From Bryum argenteum (taxonomy: Eukaryota; Streptophyta; Bryopsida; Bryales; Bryaceae): a stretch of DNA of 64,000 nt. The stretch spans positions 434,001 through 498,000 of the forward strand of contig CM073331.1 in NCBI GenBank assembly GCA_037043015.1, in the 5' to 3' direction. The position numbers and the translations under genes are program-made. Of this stretch, positions 11,694-23,803 are shown piece after piece (within the stretch, counting starts at the first letter, position 1; the number at the start of each line of letters is the position of its first letter). Under the pieces are notes generated by a model that saw only the letters and a program-made list of their open reading frames with translations, made no database searches and was not told where the DNA came from.

Positions 11694-14286
11694 ATGGTTG
11701 CGGCAGCGATGATGACGAGTGTTTCACTGTCATCTTCATCGCCTACTGCTCTACTTCCGCCAGTAAAGCTCCGAAGTCTCGCGTCCACTTCCACCATCGC
11801 TACCCTTCCTTTTTCTTTTCGTGGGGGCAGTCATTCTCTTCGGACGATTACACCCGTGAAGAGAATCGTCACCACGATGGCGACTGTGAACTTGAAAGCG
11901 CGCCGTCCGGAGGTCGAAACTGCGATCGAGGAAGCTATGGCGGTCAATTGCCTCACGGAGACTGATCTCAATTACGCCATTCCATCTCTGGGACCCAAAA
12001 TCCGCGGCAAGGTACTGCACATTCTTTCTCGCCATTCTTTTCGTCTCAGCAACAATTGCTTCAACATTTTTTTTGTTTTCCTAATTTCTTCAGGTGAGGG
12101 ATATTTATGAAGCGGGCGATTACATGGTGCTTGTTACCACGGATAGACAAAGCGCATTCGATCGTGTTCTGGCCTCGGTTCCGTTCAAGGGTCAGGTAAC
12201 AAGCTCCCTTAAACCCTAAACCCTAGTTGTAGCACTCTTGCTTTTCATTCTCTTGCTTGCTTTCTGGTACTTAAAGAACTTCATCATCGTTAGTGCAGGT
12301 GTTGAATCAGACAAGCCTTTGGTGGTTTAATAACACCAAGCATATTACTGATAATGCGATTGTCAGTGCTCCTGACCCCAATGTCACCATCGCTAAGAAA
12401 TGCACCGTCTTCCCCGTCGAATTCGTAGGTAAGAACAAACTATTCCATTCACGTCTTTTGCATTTACTCAATAGCAAAGCAATCTCTACTTTTCAATTGG
12501 CAGGGTCCACCTTAACAACTGACACAAATTGTCATGCCTCTTAATGCTGCGCTGAAATCTACTGTGATTGTTTGAGTTTCCTTTTGTTTCCAGTACGAGG
12601 CTTTATGACTGGCAGCACGAGTACTTCACTGTGGACAGTTTATAACAACGGTGCTCGCAATTACTGTGGCAACGAGCTTGCTGAAGGTAATCGACTTTGT
12701 TTTCATTTGGAATTGTAGTTTGTTATTATCCATAATCGTATTCGTGATTCTTAATACTTGTTTGCGTTCAGGGATGAAGAAGAATGAGAAATTGGAGGCG
12801 AACATCATAACTCCCACCACTAAAGCTGCTGACCACGATCTTCCTATTTCAGGACCTGAGGTGCGAGATCCTTTATATGTCGGTAGAGAGTCTAAGCTTT
12901 ACTTAGCAATTGATGCCTTTTAAGCATGATCGACGATACTTAGTAACCAGAAGCGGACTTTGTGTGCGATGGTTTACAGATAGTAGAGCAAGGATTGATG
13001 TCCAAAGAAGATTACGAGGAGGTTAAGAAAAGAGCTCTTGCACTTTTCCAGTATGGACAGGTAGTGCGATGTGAGTCCTACCTTTTTTTTTTATGGAAAC
13101 CTAGAGTTGCTTCACACTAATGCCTGTGTTGATATTTACAGGAGGTGGCTCTCGAGCATGGGTTGCTATTAGTTGACACGAAGTATGAGTTCGGCAAGAC
13201 CAGTGATGGCACCATAGTTCTTATCGACGAGGTGAAATGCTTGCTATTGTTGTCGTCAAGTCCTCGTTTTCTAACCATGTTAATTGCTTGGGCTTGTTCT
13301 TATTGTGGAAATGGCAAATGCAACATATTTTCAGCACCTCATTTATTAAACGGAGACGGAATATTCTACTTTCATTGATTGCAGGTGCATACTCCAGATT
13401 CCAGTCGTTATTGGATATCATCGTCTTATGAGGAGAGGCAGAGGCAAGGACTGGAGCCTGAGAACATTGACAAGGTATGTTTCATACAACAAAAAACAAC
13501 AGTTCTTCAAATTGAGTGGTTCTATCTCAATGCATATTGAGGAAGAATGAGCTGCTACTGATTCTTATGGCATTTTTATTGATCTACAGGAGTTTCTGCG
13601 CTTGTGGTTTAAGAGCAAGTGCGACCCTTACAACGACAAGGTATAATGAACCTCACAATTCTCGTCGGTGAAACTATCTTATACTCTTCTTCGCGAGGCT
13701 TTTGAAAAAATCGCAATAAACGTTTGTGAGGATTGTTCTAATGATGTCTTCTCTATAAAGAGCAGAACCACCCCCAAGCAATTGTTGTCTGATCGCTTGC
13801 ACAATGTCATTCTTTTGCTGATGTAGAACGGCGCTGTTTGTTTGCAGGTGTTGCCAGAGGCGCCGAAGGAACTGGTTGCAGAACTCTCTTGGAGGTACTT
13901 TCATCTTTTCTTTATGTGAAATTCCAGGGTTTAGGGTGGTCCCTCGCCATTTTGCAATTCCGTTACTAAGTTTAAACTTTGCCACGCCTTTGCAGGTACA
14001 TCTTTTTGTACGAAAGCATCACCGGAAACAAGTTCATGTTGCCAGACACTCAGGTGAGCTTTTGCGACATTCACATTCGAAGTTAGAAACTGTCGGTCTT
14101 ATTACAGAAAAAAATTTAATTCATCAATCTGGGGCACCTCTCGAAAGCATGATCTCTGCTTAGAAAGACCATAAATCCATTCCGTACTCGAAGAAATGAA
14201 TCTGATCATGATGATGGATGTGGCAGGAGCCCCTGAACGATCGCATAATACGAAACGTGCAAGCCACTCTCAAGCGCTTGTTGTGA
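11694..14286 (+). CDS. PUR7: SAICAR synthase (purine biosynthesis), organelle-targeted
   Basis: Twelve exons join in frame to 402 residues: 11694-12011, 12094-12195, 12299-12428, 12594-12686, 12772-12860, 12980-13060, 13142-13231, 13385-13474, 13590-13640, 13848-13894, 13996-14053, 14227-14286. The enzyme (EC 6.3.2.6) condenses CAIR with aspartate using ATP in de novo purine synthesis. Residues 1-60 or so are Ser/Thr/Arg-rich, like a plastid transit peptide. Family motifs: VRDIYEAGDYMVLVTTDR, SAFDRVLASVPFKGQVLN, SLWWFNNT, the RGFMTGSTSTSLW segment, LLVDTKYEFGK and IVLIDEVHTPDSSRYW. All introns are short GT-AG introns. No anomaly was seen. It is divergent from LPXB. Confidence 0.96.
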
Positions 14287-15480
14287 TTCATCATTCATCT
14301 TCTTCTTTTCATGGATGAGAAGACAAAACACAATGAAACTCTTCTGGAGGATGACGTACCTTATTAATGTTGAGGAATCTCACCTCATGGTCTCCGAAAT
14401 CAGGACGGTCTCATCCTCGTCGCAAAAAGTAGATAGCAATGTGTGTCCATCATCGTTCTGCAGATCCTCAAGTTTAGAATGTAACATGTACTTTGAAACA
14501 TGGCTGGGCTGATTCAAAACAAGCCTTGATCACTTGTTTTGGCTTCTGAAAGCATCATTATACTATTCCCATCAATCCCAAAAACTCTCTCCAAATCAAA
14601 CCAGCTTTAACTACTCTCCTAAAGGGCATGAGAGCGGTTGAGAGTCTGGGGTCTGTCAATGCTTAGTCGGTTGGTGCGATTTTTACTTGTTTGTGTTGTG
14701 CTGTGGGATTTGTCCCATATGGTTTGATGGTGCGGAGGAGGAGAGGGGAGTATAAACTGTGAGAGTTTCGACAGGGAAAGATTAAAAGGGTCGGTTGGTT
14801 AAATGTACCACGCAGGTCTGAATGGGCTTGTGCTGTATGGACTATCAAGACATATGGCCGACGTTATTTTTGGAACTTGACTGGGTTGGCACGCTTTGCC
14901 GACCCTACCCACACTAATTCACCAATCCGGATCCCCGCTCTATTTGCCTACTGATTAACACGGTATACGAGAAAAATGATTACCTTGTCACTCTGTGGAG
15001 CAATTCTAGACATTTTATTTTAACCCCTTGTCCCAGGGTATACGAGAAAAATGAATTCCTTATCGAAACAATTTTATTATAATAATAATTTGTTATAACA
15101 TCATGTTAAGTGAATCACGTTTATTTGAACATCTTAGTGTGCTTAGTTTGTCAAGACAAAAGGATTCTTAGACTTTCCACCGTTGTAAACCTTCAAATTA
15201 TTCGTAAGACTTGCCTTTCCACCGTTGTAAACTATCAAACTATTCGTAAAACTTGCTTGCCACTCAGAGCAATATTTAATTTATACTTCTGTGGGGGGAT
15301 GACACATCGTGGGGTGCACACAATAATCAGTCCCATATTCTTTAAGTAAGCCTCTGCATTAATCCGGTGCCCCAGACCCCATTTTCGAGTTCAAAATTAT
15401 CAAAAACGGCTGCCACGAGGTCCAAATCAAAAATTCCAGAGATTCTGAAGAAAAAATGGGGGCTCCGAGAAACGCTCGTA
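14287..15480. other. PUR7 3' region and AT-rich spacer
   Basis: About 1.2 kb without a convincing gene. It includes the PUR7 3' UTR and two near-identical 'ggtatacgagaaaaatga' words (14961 and 15038). A short internal duplication lies at 15174-15250, where a segment containing ctttccaccgttgtaaac is followed by a second copy. Confidence 0.55.
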
Positions 15481-15483
15481 GCA

Positions 15484-15780
15484 CTCTTTTACCCCCGTCT
15501 CTAAATCCCCCTGCTGTCTTAAATGCATGGGGCAAAATTGCCCCCTATTTTTGACATGTTGAGGCCCCACCTCAAAAATCAACTTCCTTCTCTAATAGTT
15601 TTTTATTTCCAAGGAGGCTCCCCCAAAGTAATTTGGAGCCGTAGGCCCCAAATTTCACCAAAAAAAATTGAAAAAGAACACAGAAGGTGCATTTTCTGAA
15701 AATTTCAGTAAAAAGGGGAGGGGAGGAACAGTGGTTTGCAATTAAGACAGCAGGGGGATATAGAGCCGGGGCTCTTTTAC
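15484..15780. mobile_element. Foldback/MITE-like element with about 40-bp inverted arms
   Basis: The arm at 15484-15526 and the reverse complement of 15738-15780 match over about 40 bp with few mismatches; the core atccccctgctgtctta is exact. The 211-bp interior is rich in G/C runs (ggggc, gcccc) and has no coding signal. This fits a non-autonomous terminal-inverted-repeat element. The target duplication was not resolved. Confidence 0.65.
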
Positions 15781-15781
15781 A

Positions 15782-16117
15782 GGCGCCGAAGAAAACCAAA
15801 GACTGCAGCAAAGTCACTTGAAGAGTATTCTTACGGTAATCGACTTTCACCATATCCGCGAAAGTAAGTAAGTGACAGTAATCTCCACCGAAACCTGTCA
15901 AAAGTTTGACGAAATCCACACAAATGGGCACAAAACAAGGATCGCAGTCGTACCATTCGTTGTAGCTTCTCCGCGTGAAAGCCCTAGTAGCCAACAAGAA
16001 AGCGGCAGCGGCAGCCATAGCCAGAAGCTTCGGCGCCCAATTCCAAATTCTTACTGTACCAACGCTTAAATTGTGATACAGAAAGAAGCAAAAGAGTAGG
16101 TGGAAAGCCTGCAACAC
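15782..16117 (-). CDS. Hypothetical small membrane-like ORF next to the foldback element
   Basis: On the minus strand a frame from 16117 encodes a hydrophobic N-terminus, an Ala run (MAAAAAFLLATRAF) and a Cys/Tyr-rich segment (NEWYDCDPCFVPICVDF). It then runs on into the foldback element down to 15572. No family was recognised, and whether it is expressed is unknown. It may be the first exon of a lost gene or chance. Confidence 0.2.
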
Positions 16118-16354
16118 ACACGCTCACACACAGAAACATCGTCTGCGCTTGCGCCACCTGCACAAAACGCCACTCCCCTTCCCCCTTTTCGCGATTAGAT
16201 CAAACTTACTGGCAACCCAGCTCACCCTCTTGAGCTCGATCGAACCATCCAGGTCGGTATCTTAAGTCCAACCTGGAAAGCAACATTCAGCTCGAAATTT
16301 ACGAGGCGATGGCTGAGGTGATTGGTGGATCGACGATCGAGGACGCGAGAAAAA

Positions 16355-16945
16355 TTCAACTGGGTTCGTGTGAAGAGCTTTTGGATCGAGAAGAAATTGC
16401 GACAAGAATGGCAAGAATAGAGGGTTAATTGACTGGGTTCGTGTGGGTCGAGGAACAGGGGAGGTTGGATCTACCTAAGGAAGGTCAGTTAGTGTTGAGA
16501 AGAAATTTGCTTCGTCGGTGTTGATTGGTAGGTCGACGTACAGTACAAACGCCCGGTCCGATGAGTGAAGACAGAGTTGGTAATTTTGACGAGAAATTGA
16601 CTTGGGGTGCGAGGCGCTTTTGTGGAGGTCAATTGCTTGTTTTTGAAAGGCTTGATTTATTGTCAATGTAGAGAAGCAAATGTTGATCGACTGGAGGCTT
16701 GATTCAACTGGAACTCCATAGAAGAGAAGATTACGCCGCTTTTGATTGGACGATTGCTTCCTGGAGAGGTTGGATCTCTGAGAAGTAATCAATCCGTCGG
16801 TGAGTGACGCGAGGGTTCGCTTTAACTGGATTCGTGTGATTGAGAGTATCTTTTTCTTGGAAAGGCTGGATCTCTGAGAGCAATTGATCGACTGGAGGTG
16901 CCCGGTCCGATGAGTGAAGAGAAGCTTGATTCAACTGAGGGCGTT
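16355..16945. repeat. Degenerate repeats in the 5' leader of the GT77-like gene
   Basis: Recurring words include ggcccggtccgatgagtgaaga-like segments (16551, 16899), actggRttcgtgtg (16358, 16433, 16827), ttgattcaact (16687, 16928) and ggttggatctctgag variants. They are interspersed over about 600 bp immediately upstream of the start codon. No open frame on either strand resembles a protein family. Confidence 0.6.
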
Positions 16946-17003
16946 GGAGCTTCAAAGAAGAGATTACTTTGTAATTGATGAGGCGGAGAGAGAGGAATCA
17001 GCG

Positions 17004-19205
17004 ATGGCGATCAGAGTGAGCCAAATCCTCCTCATCGCTGTAACGACAGCCTTCCTGGGGTTACCCTACTTATTCCTCTCCCAAAAACCTTCCGTCCAGC
17101 ACGTCCATTCCATGCTTCTCAACCTCAGCGACTCGCTCCTCCCACCCCACGAGCACATGGTAAGCTCCCTCACTCAATCCACCATTGTGTTCAGGAGTTA
17201 GTAGTCTTGTGCAAACCAAACAGGTTGGTTGACAACCTTGCTATTGCAGACAGAGAGAGAGTACCGCGAACTACAGAGGATACTCTCCAAAGCATCAATG
17301 GTGAACAAGACAGTGATCATAACAACACTCAACGAAGCGTGGGCAGCGAAAGACACGATGATAGACTTATTCCTGCTCAGCTTTCGGCGAGGGAGGAACA
17401 TTGAGCATCTGTTGCAGCATCTGGTGATCGTCACGTTGGATCGGAAAGCGCATGAACGATGTCTGGAGCTTCATCCTTATTGCTTCCGGTTGCAAACGGA
17501 GGGAGTCGATTTCGCTGGGGAGAAGAAGTTCATGAGCCAGGATTATCTCAAGATGATGTGGAGACGGATCAAATTCTTGAGCGATGTGCTCGAAATGGGT
17601 TACAGCTTCGTCTTCTCGGTCAGTCCTTGCTCATTTCTCTTCACTCTGTCTTTGGTCAATCTATTTCTCTCTGTGCATGATGATGATGTTGTTTTGTTGG
17701 TTGACAGGATGCGGACATTTTGTGGTTTCGTGACCCGTTCCCCAATTTTGCTGCCGACAGCGATTTTCAAATAGCTTGTGACAAGTACATGGGCGGCCCG
17801 TTCGATGTGTCAAACAATGCACCCAACGGCGGCTTCCTCTACGTTCGCTCCAATCACCGAACCATGGCATTGTACAGGTACACACACAAAATCCCAAACA
17901 TCACGACTCCAGAGCCTCAAGATTCCAATGCTATTTCATCGTCTATTACTGCCTCTCATGCACTGTTTCATAGGCATTCCAATTATACCACAATTAACTA
18001 CTTTCAATTGTGGAGATTTCAGAAGTCTCTCATCATGATCAAAGTAGAAACATTTTCAATAAAGAATCATCGATGCTTTACGTATTACGGGTACATACTC
18101 TTTGATTCTTTATTGATGGCACAACTGCTTGATTCTTCATTGATGGCACAACTGCTTGGATTCTCATCATATTGCACAGAAATGAATGATTGAAAACCTC
18201 GATGATTGTGTGAGTGTTGTGCAGGTATTGGTATGCGGCAAGGTTGAGGGTGCCGGGCAAGCATGATCAGGATGTGCTGAGCGTGGTGATGAAAGAGAAG
18301 GATTTCGCTCGCTTGGGCGTCAAAATCCGCTTCCTGGAAACGCTCTACTTCTCAGGCTTCTGTCAGGTAGTACCCATCTCTTCCCCCTTTTGCAAACTAC
18401 GGCCACTAGGATTTCTATTCATTTGGTAGATTGAGTATGTCCCGAAATCTACGACTAACATGGATAAATTGCTTGAGAAGGGAGTAAGGATTACTACGAC
18501 TAACATGGATAAATTGCTTAAGACTAACATGGATAAAGTGCTCAAGACTAACATGGATAAATTGCTTAAGACTAACATGGATAAACTGCTTAAGAAGGGA
18601 GTACGGATTACTACGACTAACATGGATAAATTGCTGAAAAAGGGAGTACGGATTACAGTTTTCTCATTCACTTTGTAAATGGTATACATTGTTGAGAAAC
18701 ACTCTCCTTAGGAGGACCTTTATTTGTGCAATTTTTGATGAGGAGAGGATTGCCCTATACGTTCTTTTGTAAGATTGATGCTGATTTGAATGTTATGAGA
18801 TAAAAGTTGTGACTATTGAGATAGTTATGAGTTTGAGGTTTGATTGATTCAATACAAGACTAGAGTGGTAGGAAATAGAAAATAATCAGGAAGTCAAGAG
18901 TGAGAGTGGTTATGAAGGAGTGTGTATTGACCTACATTTGTTGTGGACGTGCAAAAACCATGTGCTTATGTAACGATTTTCTTGTGTAGATGAGCAAAGA
19001 TATGAGACAAGTTGTAACCATGCATGCCAACTGTTGCAAGGGTGGCTTGAATAATAAATTGAAAGATTTGCAATCAGCACTAAACGACTGGCATGCCCAC
19101 AATGGGCTCTTTTTGGAGAGTCGCGGCAAGCCCATCAAGCATTGGAGTGTACCATCGTCATGTCGCCGTTCAAAATGGATGTGGTGGAGAAGACATAAGT
19201 TATAG
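17004..19205 (+). CDS. Nucleotide-diphospho-sugar transferase (DUF271, GT77-like), Golgi type II
   Basis: Five exons join in frame to 350 residues: 17004-17159, 17250-17618, 17708-17877, 18225-18366, 18990-19205. An N-terminal signal anchor (residues 5-27, ILLIAVTTAFLGLPYLFLSQ) precedes a lumenal catalytic domain, as expected for Golgi cell-wall glycosyltransferases. Motifs: VIITTLNEAWAAKDTMIDLF, then the metal-binding DxD in DADILWFRDPF (Asp176, Asp178), NGGFLYVRSN, HDQDVLS, and the family-typical MHANCC near residue 290. It resembles the plant At4g15970-type proteins related to arabinosyl/xylosyltransferases; the actual sugar and acceptor cannot be read from sequence. Intron 4 carries a minisatellite. 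The C-terminal Trp/Arg-rich tail (SKWMWWRRHKL) is unusual. Confidence 0.88.
18450..18658. repeat. 24-bp minisatellite inside intron 4 of the GT77-like gene
   Basis: Seven copies of actaacatggataaattgc plus a ttaag-type tail. Three copies are separated by a second unit (agggagtacggattactacg), giving a two-level repeat. Copies are highly similar, which suggests recent expansion. The unit keeps an open frame (TNMDKLLK) on the plus strand, but the block lies within the 623-bp intron. Confidence 0.9.
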
Positions 19206-21003
19206 TGAAGATTCTTCTTGTAAAATGCCCTCCATTCTATTTAGTGTTGAATTTACCAAATTTTTAGTGTATAATAGCCCAAATGAGTACTTTGGGTCGA
19301 CATACAAGTCGTCAAAACAACGACACAAGTAGTTTGTATCAAAAGATCCCATATAGTGATGATTTTTCTATCGATTGATGAAGATACAAATTGTGTATCA
19401 CATTTTACATAGAATGATGAATACATTTCCACTTAATGACCAACTATTAAAATTTGGTAGAATTACAACCTCATTATTATGATTACTCGGAAATAACATA
19501 ATATTGCTTAGTTTTATTGCCTTGGTATGCAATTGATCATATTGAAAAGAGGGGTTTAAACTTGTCAAAGACTAGGCAAGTATATATTGTTGTTGTATTA
19601 TCACAACAAAGTTCTATACTAGTCAAATTTCATTATGAAGTTTTTACTAGCAAGATTTTGATTTCTAAAGTCAAGTGAGGTCTAAAGTGAGTTGTCTTTA
19701 TGACTTTGGTCATGGTTGTATTGACTCGATTTGTAAACTTTGAAATTGAGATGCAGAGGCTTTTAGCAAATTTTCTAACAAGATCATGTTTGCATCAAAA
19801 CTCGTTATGCAAAACTCCTTATACGGTTTTTCACCTTCGTATTTTGGAAATTGTAGTGAAGATAACTTGAATGAAATTGTAGTGAAAATAACTTGAATGA
19901 AATTGTAGTGAAGATAACTTGAAATGTGCCGCCAAGTTTGCAGTACACTCTCCTATGTTTGCAGAAGTTGTCCAATGACAATCAGTTTCCAGAAAAATCT
20001 CCAAAAATGAAACTTTCCCTTTGCTAAGTTTTGTTATTCAAAACATATTGCAAAAGGTGTTCAATAATGGCTTAGTTTTCAGCACGGAAATTCTACAAGA
20101 TGTTACATGTGCAAGCAGTTTTTGTGCACGAGGAAGATTAGTAGAAAACCAAAGCAAGTGGAATAATCATTTTCAGACTCTTCCACAATGGGTTATGAAT
20201 TTTTGAAGTTGGATATATAGGTGTTTCTAAACTAGTGTAGTAAAGTGACACCCTATAATGGTCACAATTAGTACATGGTACTGTTGTATGAGAAAGTTAT
20301 TATGTACCTCTAAGTGAAGATTATTTGAGTTCCATTATGAGACCTGCTCCATTTCACACCACTCTACTATCGACATGACCAATTTCTCCTAACTCTAGGT
20401 GCCAAAATTTTCATAAATATTCTAAAAATAGAAAAACATATTTGTCCTAAAAAAACCGGAATCACAACAAAATTAGGGTATACCGAATTCAAAAACACAA
20501 AATCAATCAATTATCCAACACATCATTGCTGAAGTGACCATGTGGGTACGGTATAAATCTCCCACGCCACAAATTGAGCCATTATTGAGCACCTTACTAT
20601 AGTTAGATAGATAGATAGATAAAAACTCCAATCCTTTTTCAGGACCGGCGTGATTAGAGTGTCTGTTCGTCATGCCAACGACCTAAAGCCCACTGGACAA
20701 AAGGACCTTGGTGCAAGACTACTCACCCCTTTCAGGATTAGACGCACCTTACTATACAAAACAAGACTACTCTACCATTCCTCTAGACTGCCCTGCATCC
20801 TTCTTTTTTTCCACTCTCTTCACTTTTCCAAAGAAAAACAAGTAGATTCTATACGTTTTCGCTCCTTTGAGACTTCAGGATCCTTCCCTCATCTCCCGAT
20901 CCATCACTGCCTTCGCATTTTGTAGGCATTGATGGGCTTGTGAATCCGCATTCATAGCTCAAATTTCATGCGTTTTTCTTTTGTCTGAAGCGACATCGAT
21001 GCG
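19206..21003. other. AT-rich intergenic region with short tandem repeats
   Basis: About 1.8 kb. A 26-bp unit containing gtagtgaagataacttgaat is repeated three times at about 19853-19922. A (gata)n tract lies at about 20603-20622. A frame at 20650-20925 lies in the IMP2 leader region and has no recognisable similarity. I see nothing else. Confidence 0.6.
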
Positions 21004-22803
21004 ATGGGCGAGTCTGTGCTTTCGTCCCTGTGGTTGATCACCAAACGCATCTGCGCCGGAGCTGTCGTAGGCATCACCTTCTCCGACAGGTAACCCATCT
21101 CTCACTTTCTCCAGCTCAATTGCAATCGCTCCGAAGTAGAATTTTAACGGAGCAAGCTATTGTTCGACAGTCACTTGTGATCGAGCGGTAGCTGAGTATC
21201 TTATGGAGGATCACTGTTGCTCAAGGAGATTTAACCAGCTCAGGGGATTAGCGAAGGTTTATAGTATTTAGGGTTGGCACCATTGCGATCGAGTAGAGTT
21301 GATAATGCTTTCATCGTCGCAGTTCTATTGTATAGCTACGAAGGATCACTGTTTTATTGGTACAATTGATCACACCAGCAGCTGAATTAGTGAAGGTTTT
21401 AGTAATCGTACAGCTGATTAGGGTTTAGTCTTGTGTCACTTGTGATTGAGTAGAGCTGGAATTGCTGTGATACCAAATTCTGTACGGAGGGCTTTTATTA
21501 ATGCACCGGTATCTGGGTAGCTTGCGAAGGATCGTTGATTGAATTGCTTAAGCTAGATCAGTGAAGGTTCAATAATCCTTCAGGGGTTATGGTTGAATGA
21601 GGGTTGGCTATTGTGATCGATTTGAGTTAGTATTGCTGTTATGAAAAGAATTGTTATGTATGCACCGGCATGTGAAGGATCACTGTTTTAGGGTTGACTT
21701 GCTCAGCGGAACTACACTAACCGAATTTCAGTAGTCCGGAGGTTTAGTGATGCCAAAAGTGTTGTGGTTAAATTAGCGTACAGTTACTTGTGATCGAATA
21801 GAGCTACTAGTGCTGTTATGCTCACATGTGTATTGAAGGATCATTGTTTTATTGGTAGAATTGCACACCAGCTAAGGTTTTACTAATCCTACGGGCTCTT
21901 AGGGTTGGCAGTGTGGCGACGATGCATGGGCGATCGATGCAACCGACGTTGAACCCCGCTGCCGACAATTCCTGGGGTTTTCTCAATGCGGATCTACTCT
22001 TTCTGGAGAAGCTGTCATTGAGAACCTACAGCTTCTCGCGTGGGGATGTTGTGGTCTTCAGGTGCAAATCCTGCTCCACTCTTATGCTACAAAGAATGTT
22101 AAAACTCAGGCTCCTGTGGTGATTACTGCAGGGTTTAGGAACACATGCTTTGGATTTAATGCGGGAAGCTGAGGTTTTGTGCTGGATTGCAGGTCTCCGT
22201 TGGAACCGAAAGTGTGGATGGTGAAGAGGTTGATAGCTTTGCAAGGTGACTGGGTAACCGTGCCAGGCACTTACGAGATTCTTCAGGTATGGAGGAGCTG
22301 ACGTTACAATGCGAAGAATCTCTTTCGACTTTGCAGTGATCTAAGCAACAAGAATGAGCACGAAGACTTGTTCCCCATATCAATTGTTGCTTTTTTTCTA
22401 TCGATTCATGACTCCGATGTTGCTGCAGGTTCCGAAAGGCCATTGCTGGGTTGAAGGTGACAACGGCGATATAAGCCTCGACTCGAAATCGTTCGGTCCA
22501 GTAAGTGCACTTATGCTCCTTCAGGAAAGATCAGGACATGAATTAATACATCTCTTAACCCCTTAATATCAATAGTCTTCGGAAGGTAGTTTGAAGGTCA
22601 ACGTATCTCAATTACAGTATTTCGCCATCGCTGGTTATTGACATAGAATCACTTGGTGTGTGGTGATGCAGATTCCCTTAGGGTTGATGAAAGGAAAGGT
22701 CACACATGTAATCTGGCCACCGACTAGAATCGGTCCTGTCCTGAGCCAACTCCCTGAAGGCCGCGTCCTATCGCAAAAAGCCGGCTTAAGAACTCATTCC
22801 TAA
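21004..22803 (+). CDS. IMP2: Mitochondrial inner membrane protease subunit 2-like (S26 signal peptidase)
   Basis: Five exons join in frame to 177 residues: 21004-21089, 21912-22061, 22193-22286, 22429-22500, 22672-22803. The enzyme removes bipartite presequences of proteins in the intermembrane space. An N-terminal helix (residues 10-28) anchors it. The catalytic serine lies in HGRSMQPTLNP (Ser37) and the general-base lysine in WMVKRLIALQGD (Lys90). RGDVVVFRSP, VPKGHCWVEGDN, SLDSKSFGPIPLGL and VTHVIWPPTRIG are typical of plant IMP2. Length fits the family. A second ATG at 20999 is out of frame. Intron 1 (822 bp) is built of decayed tandem repeats ending at its acceptor. Confidence 0.94.
21160..21911. 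repeat. Diverged tandem repeat (about 150-200 bp x5) filling IMP2 intron 1
   Basis: The units share, in order: acttgtgatcgagtagagct, attgctgttat, gaaggatcactgttttattgg, ttgcacaccagct, tagtgaaggttttagtaatcct and tagggttggca. Copies of the last word occur near 21270, 21418, 21602, 21690 and 21900; the final copy supplies the actual splice acceptor at 21911. Confidence 0.8.
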
Positions 22804-23803
22804 CTGATAATTCCAGCCCATTTCTTCCCGTCGCAATCTTCTGGTACCCACAAGGACGGAGCAAGGTCGCACTCTGCCAAGCATCAGGGCTTCTACCTCC
22901 ATCCTCTCATGCGGTACCCCAACTCTCCCAACATATGACGATGTCAAGGCTATGCATTTCGAATTCAAGGATCTGCGAGCACCTTGCTAATTGAAGGAAG
23001 AACGAGGGTGTTGAAAGGTCAGCACACATCTCGATGAGTTCAAGCATGGCAGGAGAGAAGCGCTTGCTGAAGCGGCTTGATGGCTGTCATTTGTTAAAGC
23101 TTTGCTGAATTCTGTAGCTTCGCAAACGGCAGAGGTTTAGTGGTTCATTGTTTTGACACACCCGTGCTTCTGTATGTGCTGGATCGATCAGGTTGGTGAG
23201 GTCATTGGAAGCGATTTCATTCTTTCTCCGATTGTGATTTGATATCTCACTCTGGCGCCATTCATTGTCGCCTAATGGAAAGTTAATAGTTATTAGATTG
23301 ATATTCTAACAATGACATTTTCATTTTGCCATTGGAGATCGTCCCAAGATTTGAACCTTATTACAGTCGAACACATCATAGATTTGCAATACCTGACTTC
23401 TCTAACCCTATTCTAGCATGTCATGTACCGTTGAATCTCCACACAGAATTTTTCGTTACTCCACTATATCTTGATTTTAAGGAAAACCCTGTGTCAAAAA
23501 TGAAATAGAAACCATGTGAACTGAAATTTCTCAGGATTGTGCATTCTAAGGGTGCCCCCAGCTTACAGAAGCCTCTGTTGCCATTGGTACTAAGAAACCT
23601 TTCAACGGTGAGAACTCAATTGGTTGTTCTATTCCTACATGAATTATACAGAGCCGACTCACTTTATGCACTGTCTCCATTCCCTCCTACTAAGCAGGAA
23701 TGCAACTCAATTAAATGTATTTAAAGAAGGGCATGGTAGCAACAGTGCGAGTCCTTTTATTGACGACACTTCTTATTGAAACAAAAGCTAAAACAGGATC
23801 AAT
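22804..23803. other. Convergent intergenic region IMP2 / complex I 75-kDa
   Basis: About 1 kb of 3' UTR-like sequence. Short frames (23326-23508, 23539-23724) have no recognisable features. No RNA gene or repeat stands out. Confidence 0.55.
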
